Below are positions 1 to 10,984 of a stretch of DNA of 64,000 nucleotides, one piece after another. A model generated the notes under the pieces. The model saw nothing but the letters and a program-made list of their open reading frames with translations. It searched no databases and had not been told where the DNA came from. Numbering within the stretch: the stretch's first letter is position 1; each line of letters opens with the position of its first letter. The position numbers and the translations under genes were made by a program. The stretch lies in contig JAMXDE010000040.1 of NCBI GenBank assembly GCA_026770025.1, positions 248,001 to 312,000 of the forward strand. The letters are read 5' to 3'. Source of the stretch: Craspedostauros australis. Taxonomy: Eukaryota > Bacillariophyta > Bacillariophyceae > Mastogloiales > Achnanthaceae.

Positions 1-83
1 CCTCTCCCTCTTGTGCGCTCCATTCGCCCTTGCGGCTGCGCGTGTAGGTACTGCACGATAAATTGGTGACGTCAAGACTCCCA

Positions 84-243
84 GCCCCTCGAACGAGTCG
101 GCCTGCACTTTGAAATATGCACTCTAACTTTAGATCCGCGATATCCAAACCAAGCACATATTCTTAATCCTTATAATCTCCTTATACATTATTAACCGTT
201 ACATTTTTGAGTTAGGCCCGACTTTGAGTTTTACGGATCAGAC
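84..243 (+). repeat. Diverged repeat copy A, membrane-protein-like fragment
   Basis: About 160 bases match, as reverse complement and at roughly three quarters identity by eye, the stretch at 15262-15421. Shared blocks include CCCTCGA at one end, CCAAACCAAG and ACATTTTT in the middle and a conserved 3' part. Copy B reads as a hydrophobic protein segment; here the reading changes frame part-way, so this copy looks decayed. It lies near the window edge, so its left limit may be outside. Downstream of it an open frame of about 50 codons runs to a TAG at 391, which could be more of the same gene, but I do not recognise it. Confidence 0.6.
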
Positions 244-2589
244 TATGTAAACATAGCAGTCACGTGGATCCAAGAACACAAAACCCGTCGTAAATATCGA
301 AGGTTCCATGATGTTCTCAAGGAGACGCAGACGTTATTACCGGTTATTGAGGCGTTAGACAGGGCACTAGCAGCTGCATCCTGTGGAACAGAGTAGACCA
401 CGAGCGATGTAAGGCCTTGTGCCCTGTGCCCATAATCCTAAGTTTCCCTTCGATTCCATGCCTTTTCCCACCGGGGCAGTTTGGTTTATCATTGACTCGT
501 CCGCTCTTACTGAGCAATCCGAAGGAACAGCCTGAAGAGGCTGTGAGAATACTGGGCCTACGACACGAGTTGAGCTCGCCACGGCTGGCACGGACCGCGT
601 AGTGCGACGTCTCATTTGACGATGATGTTCTGGTGTGTATCAGTCAGCATTGGAGGGACGTCAACCAGTGCGTCATGTTCTTGCGACTGGGTACCAACAA
701 AGGATGCATCATGCGCAAGACTGACATGTGGATTCCTTTGAGTCAACCTGTCAGGATGACAGGACAGATGCTGGGAGTTTCCCACTTCTTGGCTTCGAAT
801 ATGGAATGAGACGCAGCAGGAGGCTGCTGGGCAAAGGGCATGGCAAGTACTTTGGCACAGACATGCCTTGTTCCAGCACAAAAAGTCTGCTTTTCTTTGT
901 TTGTTGATCTGTTTGCATTGTGTACTGCAGAATGCATTCACTTTCTCACACTCCACATACACACACCTACTTTGCACACATGCATGTCAGAATCTTCATA
1001 TGTGTATGTGCATTGCTCACCCATTGTTCTCTTGTACTCTATGTGCAAGTGGCACAAATGTTCCTGTCATGAGTGATCTGCGATTGAACAAAATCACATC
1101 ACAAATTTGGTCACATAAAAACATTCAGAATTTTGGAAGGAAATAGGTGAACAATCATTTCTGAGAGCATCAGGAATCCATTCTGTCCATCAACCAACAG
1201 AAACGCATGACATCAAGCAAGGATCAATGTATTTCACAACTAAACCTCAAATAACAATAGCCTTGCCAGACCACTGCATCATCAATGGAATATGGAATCT
1301 GAAGGACCATAGAAGGCAGCAGCTGATGTCAACAGGATTTCTTTGTGTCACCACATTGGCAGCTGTCTCCACATCAGATCAAGAAGGCAAAGATTCGATG
1401 ACCAGAGTGACATTGAGATCGTGGATATGCAAGGAGGAGTTCAGATGAGACATTGGGAACTACATGCAAACTAGTAGGCCAGTAACGGATATTAGTGCAA
1501 CGCTAAATCTCTAACAATAGCAACACCTGTCGACCAATCAGAAATCTCCACTTTTCTTACTTTTTCCGTTCCGAACGGAAATTTTGGTCGAAAATCCGTT
1601 GTGTCAAATTTGTGTCACATTTCGCGTTGCAAGAACCGTTTTCCCGTCAATCACAGATCCAAAAAGTTGCGGAAATTGATTTCTTGCCAAGATGAACCAC
1701 TCTGCCCAATCAGGACAGACTTGGATCTTGGGTGCGACACGTGCGAATCTTACCAAGACCTTCTCAAGTGAATACGATCAATCGTGTGATCGTACTACTA
1801 GCAACATTGTGAGAAGACATAATTCACAACACAGGGTATCACAGTGTTTTGTTCATTGACTTTTGCAAACTCTTCTTCACGCAGTAACACACACATTTGT
1901 CGTGTTGTCTCCGTGTTAATTTTACTTGCAATTGCATGAGATCATGTCATGTCTCTCTCATTCTCACAGTTCCAAGAAACCAATCTTGTGAGCTCGCCCG
2001 CATTCCAACTACTCATACAAATAATACAGTAAACAAACACTCTCCTCACCAACAACAATGACTTGATCACTCTACGTTCTTGGTGCAGTATCCTTCACAC
2101 CCATCCACAATTACGTTCTAACAAAGGACAAGATGACTGAATACGCATTGAATATGGAGTACGTATCATATATGGAATATCGCACAGCACTAACACATGA
2201 GAGAGAGAGAGAGCAAGAATCTGAGAAATAATGAGAGAGCATCTCGCATGCTGACTCATAGTTGGGCCAAACAACAGATACTGAGAGCATTGGGAGACGC
2301 CAAGACGGAATTGGAATAGCAACGTAATGGACTAGCAAACAGAATCATAACCACCACCAACACCATCGTACGTAATCACAAGAGTATCCGTGCGCAGAAC
2401 TTGCCAACACATTTATAAACAATAGATCAGGGCAAGCCTGCAGATCAGATTGTGAGCTACACAACAATGTTCAGGAGAGCAGAAGGCTGAATGAGCGAGG
2501 AGGAGGAATTGAAAGACATCCCTCTCTCCAACCCAACTATCAAATGAGAAGGAGACACAAGCAAGGCTCCAATCCAACCACAGAAGGAA
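244..2589. other. No recognisable gene
   Basis: No open frame here looks like a known protein. The stretch contains a 19-base near-palindrome (TTTCCGTTC around a central C) at 1563-1581 and a short AG-repeat near 2200. Because a copia gag remnant starts at about 2590, part of 1500-2590 could be its old leader or LTR, but I found no second copy of it that would prove this. Confidence 0.5.
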
Positions 2590-4435
2590 GTGGGTGCACC
2601 CACTGTCCTCTCTAGCACAGAAGGAAGTGCAATCAACAAGACCAAAGAGGAGTGGTCTGCAAGACAACATCATGTGGCAAAGAGTATTCCCACAGCAGGA
2701 CTTCCTGTGAAGAGCGAGGAAACACAAGGAGAGCAAATTGTGACGAAAAACATCTCTGCACAAACAACACGAACAGAAACCGAAAAAGTGATCACACAGA
2801 GAAAAGCAGAAAGCACGAGCGCACACATGACATCAACAAAATCACAAAACATCATGGCAACATCAGCCAGTACAAGCAAGTGGTGCATCAAGGCACTGTT
2901 GTTCAGCGGAAGTCAAGAAGACAATGCTGCCTGGGAGTCCCAAGCAAAGGTATACACATGTGCACAGAGAATGAGAGATGTGATGCTGGGAAAGACACAC
3001 ATCCCAACAGCGAGCAAGATCGCAACGGCCACAGGAACAACAAAGGAAAAGATGGAGGAGATGTACAAGCTGGCAGTCAGCTGCTTCAGCAACTTGATCC
3101 TCATAATGGATGCAGAGAAGGGAATGGGCAAGCAGACCATCCAGTACACCAATCAATGCATCAGCACAATTACCCTGAGGGGAATCCAAATGAGGCATGG
3201 GAACTACTTGCGGAGAAGTTCAAGCTGATGGATGCATTGATAAAGCTGCAGCTCAAGCATCAATTCAACAACAAGAAGATGAAGAAGAGATCCAACCCTG
3301 ACATCTACATCACAAGGCTTAAGCTGCTATGCTCCCACCTTCAAGATGTGGGACACAAGATCAGTGATGACAAGATGATCATGCAGATCCTCAGTACCAT
3401 GAGCAGCAAGTATGACCACGTGCAGAACTTTGAGTACCAAATGACACTCAACGCAAGCTTGGTCACCATCAACTCGATTCAAGGAGTCCTTCACACAGGA
3501 TACTCAACTTACCAAGGAGGGAAGGCGTATGTAGATGACTTCCAGGACAGCAACACGAAGAGCAACAATACCAGACTTGCGAGTAGTGGAAACTTCAAGG
3601 GAACCTGCCACAACTGCGGTGTGTCTGGGCATCGATCTGCGGATTGTCCCAAGTGAAAGAAGAAGAAGAACAACAACAAGAAGAACAACAATACCAAAAA
3701 GAACAGAAACAACAAAAGCAGAGGAAGTGGATTCAGCAGGAAATGCCACTACTGCGGCATCATTGGACATCGTGAGGCGGAGTGCCAAAAGAAAAAGTAC
3801 AACGAAAAGAAGAAGGCCAAGGAACAGGTCAACACAGGGAAGGAGGAAGATGAGAAGAGTGGCCACAAGATGGTACTCTCTAAAATGGACATGCCACTCT
3901 GCATGGAGGTATCCAACAACATCGAAGAATCAATATTCGATCACTTCCAACACTTCGAAAACGACGACGAAGTACACAACAAGGTCATGCCAGCATGGCT
4001 CAGTGACAAGCCAATCATCCACGAAGTCAATCCAGGTTGAGAAGTTAGCTACGAGTACTGCTTCAACGTGACTGACATCATCAAACCATCCAGCAACGCA
4101 GCTGAGATGGGAACTGAGACCATCAATATCGAGATCGAAGCCGCCGGGAATGCAAATGGTGCAGGCCCCAACGAGAACGAAGATGTCTCCAACGATGAGA
4201 CGAACGGCGGCAAGGCGCTGCCCCCTCCACCAGCGAGGAACACCAGAACGGGCATCTTTGATGAACATAGCAGCGACGATTCAGAAGAAGAAGATAGATT
4301 CAACCCCGACAAGCGGGTCGCCTACTCGGCTGACGTCACATTCGCACCGATCACAGAGTTCAGAGGAACGAGAGCGATATACAGACATGACACAGCTCCA
4401 CGTCCCATGGCAACAGAAGAGATCATGCAATGACA
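2590..4435 (+). mobile_element. Decayed Ty1/copia-type gag remnant
   Basis: This is the fossil of an LTR retrotransposon of the Ty1/copia kind. What remains is a Lys/Thr-rich leader, the core of a gag protein (a region with LKLLCSHLQDVGHKI and MQILSTMSSKYDHV, as in copia gag) and two CCHC zinc knuckles, CHNCGVSGHRSADC near 3610 and CHYCGIIGHREAEC near 3750. A further acidic open stretch runs to about 4435 and may or may not belong to it. No protease, integrase, reverse transcriptase or flanking LTRs were seen. It is broken in several places and looks much older than the element at 52.5 kb, whose gag is of a different lineage. Confidence 0.7.
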
Positions 4436-4739
4436 GCTCATCCACAATTCTGTGATGATAGCAGGCATGCATCTATACCCAGACGATGCCAATGCGGGAG
4501 AACGGTGCATGTGGGCATGGGAAGTTGCCACCGATTTATTCAGTCGTGATTGATAATTTCGGGAGGTGCGGCAATCATGGGTATATTGACAAAGTCGTAC
4601 CCCCGATTCCTAACACACAAGATCGTCTTCGCAGCTACCTAGACTCAAAGTGACAAGGCACAAAATGAGCACAAACGTCCCCACCCTCCCAGAAGCGAGA
4701 TCAATGGGAGAGGAGGGAGAACATGAGCAAGTTATTGTG

Positions 4740-5005
4740 AAAGGAGAATGAGCGAAAACGTGCCGATACTGTGCATTTCTAAGCGCAAATGCGAGACTTT
4801 CTGGCAAAGAGGGAACCAAACCTAAACGGGTTACCAGGATGTGTAGCTTCTGTTGAGTCTATATCTGTAGTGACCACTGGGAGATATACCATGGAAAGAA
4901 GTGAAACAGACCCAAACAGAAAATCAGTAGTTTCCAACGATAACACTAGTTGTGAGGGGTGCAGACTAAGTTTTCACGTGGGCCCTGGGAGGGAAAATGC
5001 GTTAA
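4740..5005 (+). mobile_element. piggyBac-like transposase 3' tail, copy 1 (relic)
   Basis: Read from about 4751, the DNA gives a Cys/His cluster C..C (CRYC), then PKRVTRMCSFC, an in-frame TGA at 4854-4856, then VYICSDHWEIYHGKK and a stop. The same pattern (PKRVKRICSLCGVHIC, then HWGIYHG) recurs at 14.8 kb, and the noncoding DNA after both (TTTCCAAC..TAG and AGTTTTCACGT) also matches. C..C...C..C.v.iC..(H/C)W..YH is the form of the zinc-binding C-terminus of piggyBac transposases. Both copies run to a TTAA, the piggyBac target, here at 5002-5005. The catalytic part is absent. Assignment to piggyBac is inference; the repeat itself is seen directly. Confidence 0.55.
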
Positions 5006-5028
5006 AAAACAACTAGTGTCATTATATT

Positions 5029-5789
5029 GCCCATAATATCCATAATGATTTTGGCCTGGTACTGGCCTACGTAGCTTGCGTCCGGACGCAAATTGGACGC
5101 TCAGTTTGCGTCCCCACGCAAATTGGGCCAATTTGCGTCCGGACGCAAGCGGCGACTCAACGGACTCGCCCAAATACGCTTTATGAGAAGCCGTTTTTTT
5201 TTCAAACCCTTTTTCGCTGGCCATCTCGACTCACGACATGACTCATGTCTTAGTTCTATAATAATCGCTACAGTTGTGGTAATTGAACAAACAATAATCA
5301 TGATTCGTGCTCCACCCTCCTTGTTGTGTTACACCCTTGCCAGGATTTTGGTGTTGTTGTCAGGAGCGTGGTGGATGACATCGAAATCAAAAAGTAAAAG
5401 CTCATTACCTCAGATCCCATGACGTCAGAAAAGCAAGTCAGGCGCACGGAAAGGAACCCCTGAGACATGACCAATGACGCCGTGCTGCATCGCGAGGTTT
5501 TTTTTTTAAATCGCCAAATAAATGTGTTACTCGAAGGAGTCAGAAAAAAAACAACCCACTTTCGGGTTTCGGACCGAAATCGGGTTTTTTTTCTGCAACA
5601 CGGGACATCGTGGAGGAACATGGGACTTAAGTAGTACAAGTGGTATTTTCGGCGAGCTTGCATTTGCGTCCCCACGCAAATTGGCCCAATTTGCGTCCGG
5701 ACGCAAACTGAGCGTTCAATTTGCGTCCGGACGCAAGCTACGTAGAGAATGCGTCCGGACGCAAGAAAAACGTCATTATGGATATGGGC
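5029..5789. mobile_element. Foldback/MITE-like element made of palindromic units
   Basis: Outer inverted ends are GCCCATAATATCCATAATGA at 5029 and its near complement ending at 5789. Inside each end lies an inverted array of palindromic units of the form TTTGCGTCCGGACGCAAA. Left array: 5076-5091, 5105-5122 (variant with CCCC core) and 5132-5149. Right array: 5663-5680 (CCCC core), 5690-5707, 5720-5737 and 5751-5762. The spacers (ATTGGGCCAA, CTGAGCG, CTACGTAG) are shared in inverted order, so the two arms pair over about 100 bases. The centre carries another A-rich/T-rich hairpin (5541-5595). There is no coding capacity. Target duplications are not clear. This is consistent with a non-autonomous DNA transposon whose family I cannot name. 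Confidence 0.7.
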
Positions 5790-6090
5790 GTTAAGCTCCG
5801 GTCGTAACGGGATAATAGTCGGTGCCACAGGGCTCTTGAAATTTTGAGGATTTGGTGCAGAGCCATCACATCTCACCGCACCTTCGCAAACAACTGCCCC
5901 AACCGCCGAAGCAAGCTCGTACACCCGTGGTATCAGATAGAGTGAGAGCAGCGCTGTACCATTCCATCATACAGCACTCGCGTTAGTACTCGTGCTCATT
6001 TTGTGTCTGAGTACAAGTGGATATAGCAGTTGTAGCAGCATGTCGACACAAGCAATATCCTTATTATGATTGTGTTATTTCGTGCCAGTC

Positions 6091-8952
6091 TTAGCTGCAC
6101 GAAGATTGTTCTGGACCAGGACAACCAACCTTTGGGGTGCTGATGGTGTATGTTTCTGAGGACAAAGCACATGACCGGACGTTCTCCAAGCAGTCTTCGC
6201 ACACAACAGCTCCAGCGCAGGCTCCTTCTTCGATGACAATGTCGTTGCCTCCAATCCCGCCCTGATGAAGATCACGGCACGCGGAAACTCCGCTGCATGC
6301 ATTCTTCTTGACGGCAACACTTCCCGTTGTGATGGCAGTATTTTTATACATCGATACGCAAGCGCTGAAACCTCGGCACGCGTTGGTCTCGATACTAATG
6401 TCGACTCGGATTGGTGATGCGATATTGCCTTGACTCTTACGTTGCCCCAGGTTTAGGCAAGAATTCGGTCCGCTAGAGCAAGCCCTTTCTGCGACTCTCA
6501 CATTACCATAGACGTCTTTGCCCATGGCCTTGCAATTTGCCACACCTTTGCAAGCATTTGGCCCAATCACTTTGTAGCCAAGCTGGGCAGCCGAGTTTGG
6601 GGCCGTGGTGAACGTACCAAAGTTGGCGCAGGCCTCGTTGGAACTTGGACTGTTGGTGGTGCAGCTGTCAATGATAATAGCGTTTTCGACCACAAGATTG
6701 CAGGTACTCGCTGCGACCATGCATGAACTTTCGGTAATCGTCATCACACCAGTGGAAGGACTGACCACACACGCGTTGTTTCCTGTGCAGCAGTTGCCAT
6801 TGCAAGCTGCCGTCAACTGGGGTCCACCACCAGTGAAGAAATTCTTGGTCGCCACTGTTGTCAACAACAGTTGGGTCACCTCCGCGTCATTCTTCATACT
6901 GTTGAAGCGTTTCTGGGCCACCTCCTGCGACACAGCCATACCTGATGGTCCGCAGCCAAAGATACTTTTGATCATCTTGGCTTTGCCATCGTCGAGTCTG
7001 TTGATAGAATCGACGAAGTCGGCACATGTTCCGGTCGGGCCATCGCAGCTGACTACGTCGACAACGGGGTTGAATGTCGATGATTCATCTCCAGGAGTTT
7101 CGAGACAGCCAACTTGAATGGTGACTAGGAAAGGAGTTGGCGCCATCGTGATCGTTGGTACTTCAGTTGGAGCAATGGATTCCGAAGGAGCTAGGCTGGG
7201 GGTGTCTGATGGCACAATCGATAGGCTGGGGATGTCTGATGGCACAGTCGATGGGCTGTCAGATGGGGTTTCAGTCGGCATTGAGGACGGTTGGTGGGAC
7301 GGAAGATCAGATGGTTGGTCAGATGGAGCGTCTGACGGGAGTGAACTTGGGTTGTCCGAAGGCAGTGAGCTTGGGAAATCGGATGGATGTTCGGAAGGAA
7401 TTCTGGAAGGGGCCTCGGACGGAACTGTGCTCGGTATGGCTGACCCAAAGACAGTTGGACTGTTGGTTGGTCTTCTTGTGATGGTCGGGAGAGGAGTTGG
7501 AAAGAATGTTGGGGTTTCCGTGGGCAAAGTGTCTTTCCCAACACAGTACTCCTCCACCTTCTTTCCAGTCAGATTGCCACCGGAGCTGCTGTCTCCCTTG
7601 GGGCAAGCTCCATCGGTGTTGCTGATGAGATACGCCCCACCGTTGTCGCAGTCTTCTGCGGTGATGCATCCCCTGCAGGTGCCGGCGACACTGCACTCAC
7701 CAGGAGCAACGATGATATCCATTCCCAACCTGTCGTTGAAGCCAATCTTCTCGCAGGAGCGATCCTTTGTGCAACTGCCATCGCCAATGGTCAGGCTTCC
7801 TTCGCGCTTGCCGGCAGTGCCATAATTGACTGTAGAATGGGTATCCTTGCAGGCATCGATGCCAACGCATGCATTCGGTCCGATGTTGATGTGGCTTGGG
7901 AAACGGTTGGAGGTCTTCTGCTGACTGCGGCGTCCGGCTGCGTTGCATGCATCTGGACCAACGCAAGAGGCGTCCAGGACGACGACATTCCCATAAGAGC
8001 GATGCCCTACTCCCTCACATGATCCTGCATTGGTGCATGAGGCTTCACCCACGAAAGTGACTCCCACAACGGATGGATTGAGATCATTTTCATTCATGGA
8101 TTCGCATGCACTCTCGCCAGTGCACGACGAGTCCAGGATGAGGGGATTGGGTCCGATGTTCTTGCATGCACTGTCACCAGTGCAACCAGTGATGGCGACG
8201 GTCATGAACGGTGGAGAGCTGGAAGCGGAAGCGGAGGCAGAAGTACACCCCGAGGATCCCTGGCAGCATGGATCGGCGACGACAGGCGATTGCATTGCAG
8301 CGATGGAGGCGCATGCTGCCTTCATGGCATCCGGACGTTCGGTGACGAGGATCGCGTTGGTGGCAGCGATCATCGTGAGTTGCTCAGCGAGCACGGCGTC
8401 CGTTGCGTACTTGTTGAAGAGCTTGCGCGCGGCTCCTTCGCCGAGGTCTCCAGCGCACGCGAAGAAGTTTTGCAGTTCTGCGGATTCCTTCACGGCTGTC
8501 ACGGCCTCGCGGCAGGATGGCTTGGTGGCATCGCAGATGATGGTCTTGGAGCTGGTTTCGGCAAGGGCGGTGGCACCGTCTGGCTTACAAGCGACTTCGA
8601 TGGTGGCATCGAAGGAGTCTGGGTCAGATGTTTGTTCATGCGTCGGCGAGGCAGTCGGAGGACCCGTGGGTCCGGCAGTCGGCGATCTAGTCGGCAACGC
8701 TGTTGGCGCAGAGGTCTCGGGAGCACCCGGGTTGTCTGTGGGTGGCTCTCGTTCGGCCTTGTTTTGTTTCGCCGCCTTCGCGTTGTCATCAGCGCCGACC
8801 TTGAGAGCGCGGATCTTGTTCATCGCCGTGCGGAGTTCCTTAGTTGGATCCAAGGGGGTCCGGTTGCCACGGAGCACGGCGTGAGTCAACGCCATGTTGG
8901 AGAGGAAGAGAACAGCCACGATGGCTGCCTTCATGTTGATCATACGGATCAT
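6091..8952 (-). CDS. Secreted Cys-rich protein with duplicated module and Pro-Ser-Asp linker
   Basis: One uninterrupted frame of about 953 residues from the ATG at 8952 (8934 is an alternative); the frame is open further upstream, but the signal peptide (hydrophobic AAIVAVLFLSNMALTHA) fixes the start here. After a short Pro-Thr stretch come two homologous modules (about 8600-7545 and 7125-6091). Each has a helical header (LFNKYATDAVLAEQLTMIAATN in one matches RFNSMKNDAEVTQLLLTTVATKN in the other, with small changes) followed by an array of C.G..AC...G repeats alternating with short beta-like strings. A linker of (P-S-[DE]-x) and PT repeats joins them. Proline/serine linkers of this kind are common in diatom cell-wall and surface proteins. 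I infer an extracellular or frustule/wall protein rich in disulfides; the Cys-repeat family itself I do not recognise. Confidence 0.85.
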   Translation of the reverse strand: MIRMINMKAAIVAVLFLSNMALTHAVLRGNRTPLDPTKELRTAMNKIRALKVGADDNAKAAKQNKAEREPPTDNPGAPETSAPTALPTRSPTAGPTGPPTASPTHEQTSDPDSFDATIEVACKPDGATALAETSSKTIICDATKPSCREAVTAVKESAELQNFFACAGDLGEGAARKLFNKYATDAVLAEQLTMIAATNAILVTERPDAMKAACASIAAMQSPVVADPCCQGSSGCTSASASASSSPPFMTVAITGCTGDSACKNIGPNPLILDSSCTGESACESMNENDLNPSVVGVTFVGEASCTNAGSCEGVGHRSYGNVVVLDASCVGPDACNAAGRRSQQKTSNRFPSHINIGPNACVGIDACKDTHSTVNYGTAGKREGSLTIGDGSCTKDRSCEKIGFNDRLGMDIIVAPGECSVAGTCRGCITAEDCDNGGAYLISNTDGACPKGDSSSGGNLTGKKVEEYCVGKDTLPTETPTFFPTPLPTITRRPTNSPTVFGSAIPSTVPSEAPSRIPSEHPSDFPSSLPSDNPSSLPSDAPSDQPSDLPSHQPSSMPTETPSDSPSTVPSDIPSLSIVPSDTPSLAPSESIAPTEVPTITMAPTPFLVTIQVGCLETPGDESSTFNPVVDVVSCDGPTGTCADFVDSINRLDDGKAKMIKSIFGCGPSGMAVSQEVAQKRFNSMKNDAEVTQLLLTTVATKNFFTGGGPQLTAACNGNCCTGNNACVVSPSTGVMTITESSCMVAASTCNLVVENAIIIDSCTTNSPSSNEACANFGTFTTAPNSAAQLGYKVIGPNACKGVANCKAMGKDVYGNVRVAERACSSGPNSCLNLGQRKSQGNIASPIRVDISIETNACRGFSACVSMYKNTAITTGSVAVKKNACSGVSACRDLHQGGIGGNDIVIEEGACAGAVVCEDCLENVRSCALSSETYTISTPKVGCPGPEQSSCS

Positions 8953-9249
8953 GGTTGCTTGTCGGTTGCTGATTGTCGGTTGCTTGGATTGTGTGCTGTG
9001 ATTCAATTTCATGTTCGGCACGGATAGAGCAGCGCGGCGCGGAGCAGTGTGGAGAGCGGGAGCATAAGTACTCGTACCGGTGGGGTACGAAAGGTGTGGG
9101 ATTGAGTTGAGCAGAGCAGAGCAGCAGAACGTAGCAGCAATGTACTGGGCAGAGCAGAGTAGAGCAAAGTCGGTGGCAATGGCACCGCACGCCACCAACA
9201 TGCAAAACAAGCATGTGATCGGAATGACACGCGTCGGGGGCGCGTGGCA

Positions 9250-9958
9250 TCAGTATGCATCACATCTCCCATGACGATCGCAGCTGATCCAATAGGAGCG
9301 TCCTCCCCAGATACTGCCGGTGATGCTCATGCTCCCAAAGTGTGCCTCTGCTTGAGGCAGCACGCTGTGTGGGATAGGACGAGTGCGGCGAACGAATCCT
9401 CCCGTCATTGGCTCCTCGCCATGCAGACACTCATTCATCTTGCCAACCTGCGTCTGCAATTGATCGATGCGCGTAACGTACCTTTGGTTTGTATCTGGCT
9501 TTGGCCGGAAAGAGGCTTGCGATCACCTGGCGATGCTTGTCGATTGCCGTGTGGTGATGCTGTACAATCTGTTCGTCGATTGTTTTTATGAGAGAAATGG
9601 GGATGTTGTCGAAGGCAAGGCAGCGATCCTCGCAGACGCGCACGCACACGCAAATGCTGTGACAGACACAGAGAAGACTAGCGCGATGGACCCTGTGGTA
9701 TTGTTGCTGCATCAACGACAGATGAACACTCCCTCCGCTCCTTTGCTTGTGCGTGCGCAAACCCACCTTGTGGAACAGAGTAACCGGGGGAGAATTGCTC
9801 ATTCGTGGGAGAACTTTCGCCTTGAGCTCCCTTGGCCCCTTCGTCATGTCACAGTTCGCATTCACGCTCGAGTCCCGAAACTGCACAGGATTGTTTCGAA
9901 ACACATTCCTTCTTTGATTAAATCGAGCGATGTTGAGTCTTTGCCACGACATAGACAT
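9250..9958 (-). CDS. Small hypothetical gene, probably spliced
   Basis: A possible gene of unknown function. Exon 1 runs from the ATG at 9958 to 9767 (MSMSWQRLNIARFNQRRNVF...PPVTLFHK), ending at a GTGGGT donor. A second exon in phase would start after an AG near 9625 and read DRCLAFDNIPISLIKTIDEQ and on to a TGA at 9431-9433. A third protein-like stretch (GKMNECLHGEEPMTGGFVRR) lies in another frame at 9250-9450; joining it would need a 28-base intron or means a frame error. Nothing here matches a family I know. The gene lies upstream of the Cys-rich protein gene on the same strand. Exon structure is tentative. Confidence 0.3.
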
Positions 9959-10984
9959 CGAATTCAGACAAGTCCACTTCAGCTCCAGCTTGACAATGTC
10001 CTATTTTGGTCATGGGTGTTCAGAGATTGTGAATTATGGCCATAAAATAGGTAGAGATGATAGTATGACGTAATGGACGTGTTATTGTTGTTCTCTTGGA
10101 TGTCGTTGTCTGAAAACAAATGCATACAGTGTAGCATCGCCACAAACATAGCTTTACATTACTGACAAGAACGACCAAAACTTCCAAAATGAAGCATCAT
10201 GATTGGCTGTTGCTTGTTTACGCGTGGAAGTGACATTTTTCCGGGACTGTAGTCGTACGAGCTGAGAACACTTCAGTCCGGAGCACACGAACTGAAATCG
10301 GCTCAGCTCGCCGAGGGGGGAAGCTCACACGCCGCCCCTCAAAAAGTGTCTCTATCAGGTCATGAATCCTTGCGGAACTGTGAGTGAGACTTTCGTGAAC
10401 GTGTGCGCGATGAGGAGAACAGCCGAGAACAAGACCAAGACCAAGACCAACCTCAGGCTCATCGCCCATCGGCGTTTTTGTGTCAAGTGGGGCTCGGAGA
10501 AACTCAAATGTGAAAGGAAACTGGTGTGACTGGCGTCGACAAGCGAGGTGCCGAAACGACGGCAGCAATTCCGAAAATAGCCGGTCAAACCTCTTCATCA
10601 ACACTCCAAACAGAGAAACAGAAGACAGAGAGAGCGAGAGCGACGGCAGACCAGCTCACGTTGGTTGCAAAACACAGAGCACAGCGGGAGCGCTGGTCGA
10701 TTTGCGCATGTTTCGTGTGAGGCATGATGCTTCACTCAAACGACGAGCGCCATCTCTCTCTCAAAAGTTTTGGTCTTGTTCGAGAGATTTTTGGATACTT
10801 CACGAGGAATCACCTCATCCAACAACCAAATCGATGGACACGATGGCAACCACACGCGCAGATTCCATTCCAGCGAGCATCGATTCGACAGCAATAACGC
10901 ATTCGTTCAAGATTACTCGCAGACCAAGTATGCGCCGTGTGCCTGCGGTACCAAGTGGAATGAGATCAGCCAAGCCCGCCATGA
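9959..10984. other. Intergenic, no gene seen
   Basis: No supported gene. It holds an imperfect foldback at about 10000-10051 (CCTATTTT...AAAATAGG arms) and one AGTCGTACGA motif at 10251-10260. The N-terminal exon expected for the glycosylase pseudogene downstream (a Pro-Glu N-terminus) was looked for and not found. Confidence 0.5.

Noticed and set aside
5076-5762. Palindrome arrays as a CRISPR array
   Set aside because: Units are inverted about a centre, spacers are not unique and both arms pair; this is a foldback element.
7118-7825. 235-codon plus-strand frame rich in SDG
   Set aside because: It is the complement of the repetitive PSD linker of the secreted protein.
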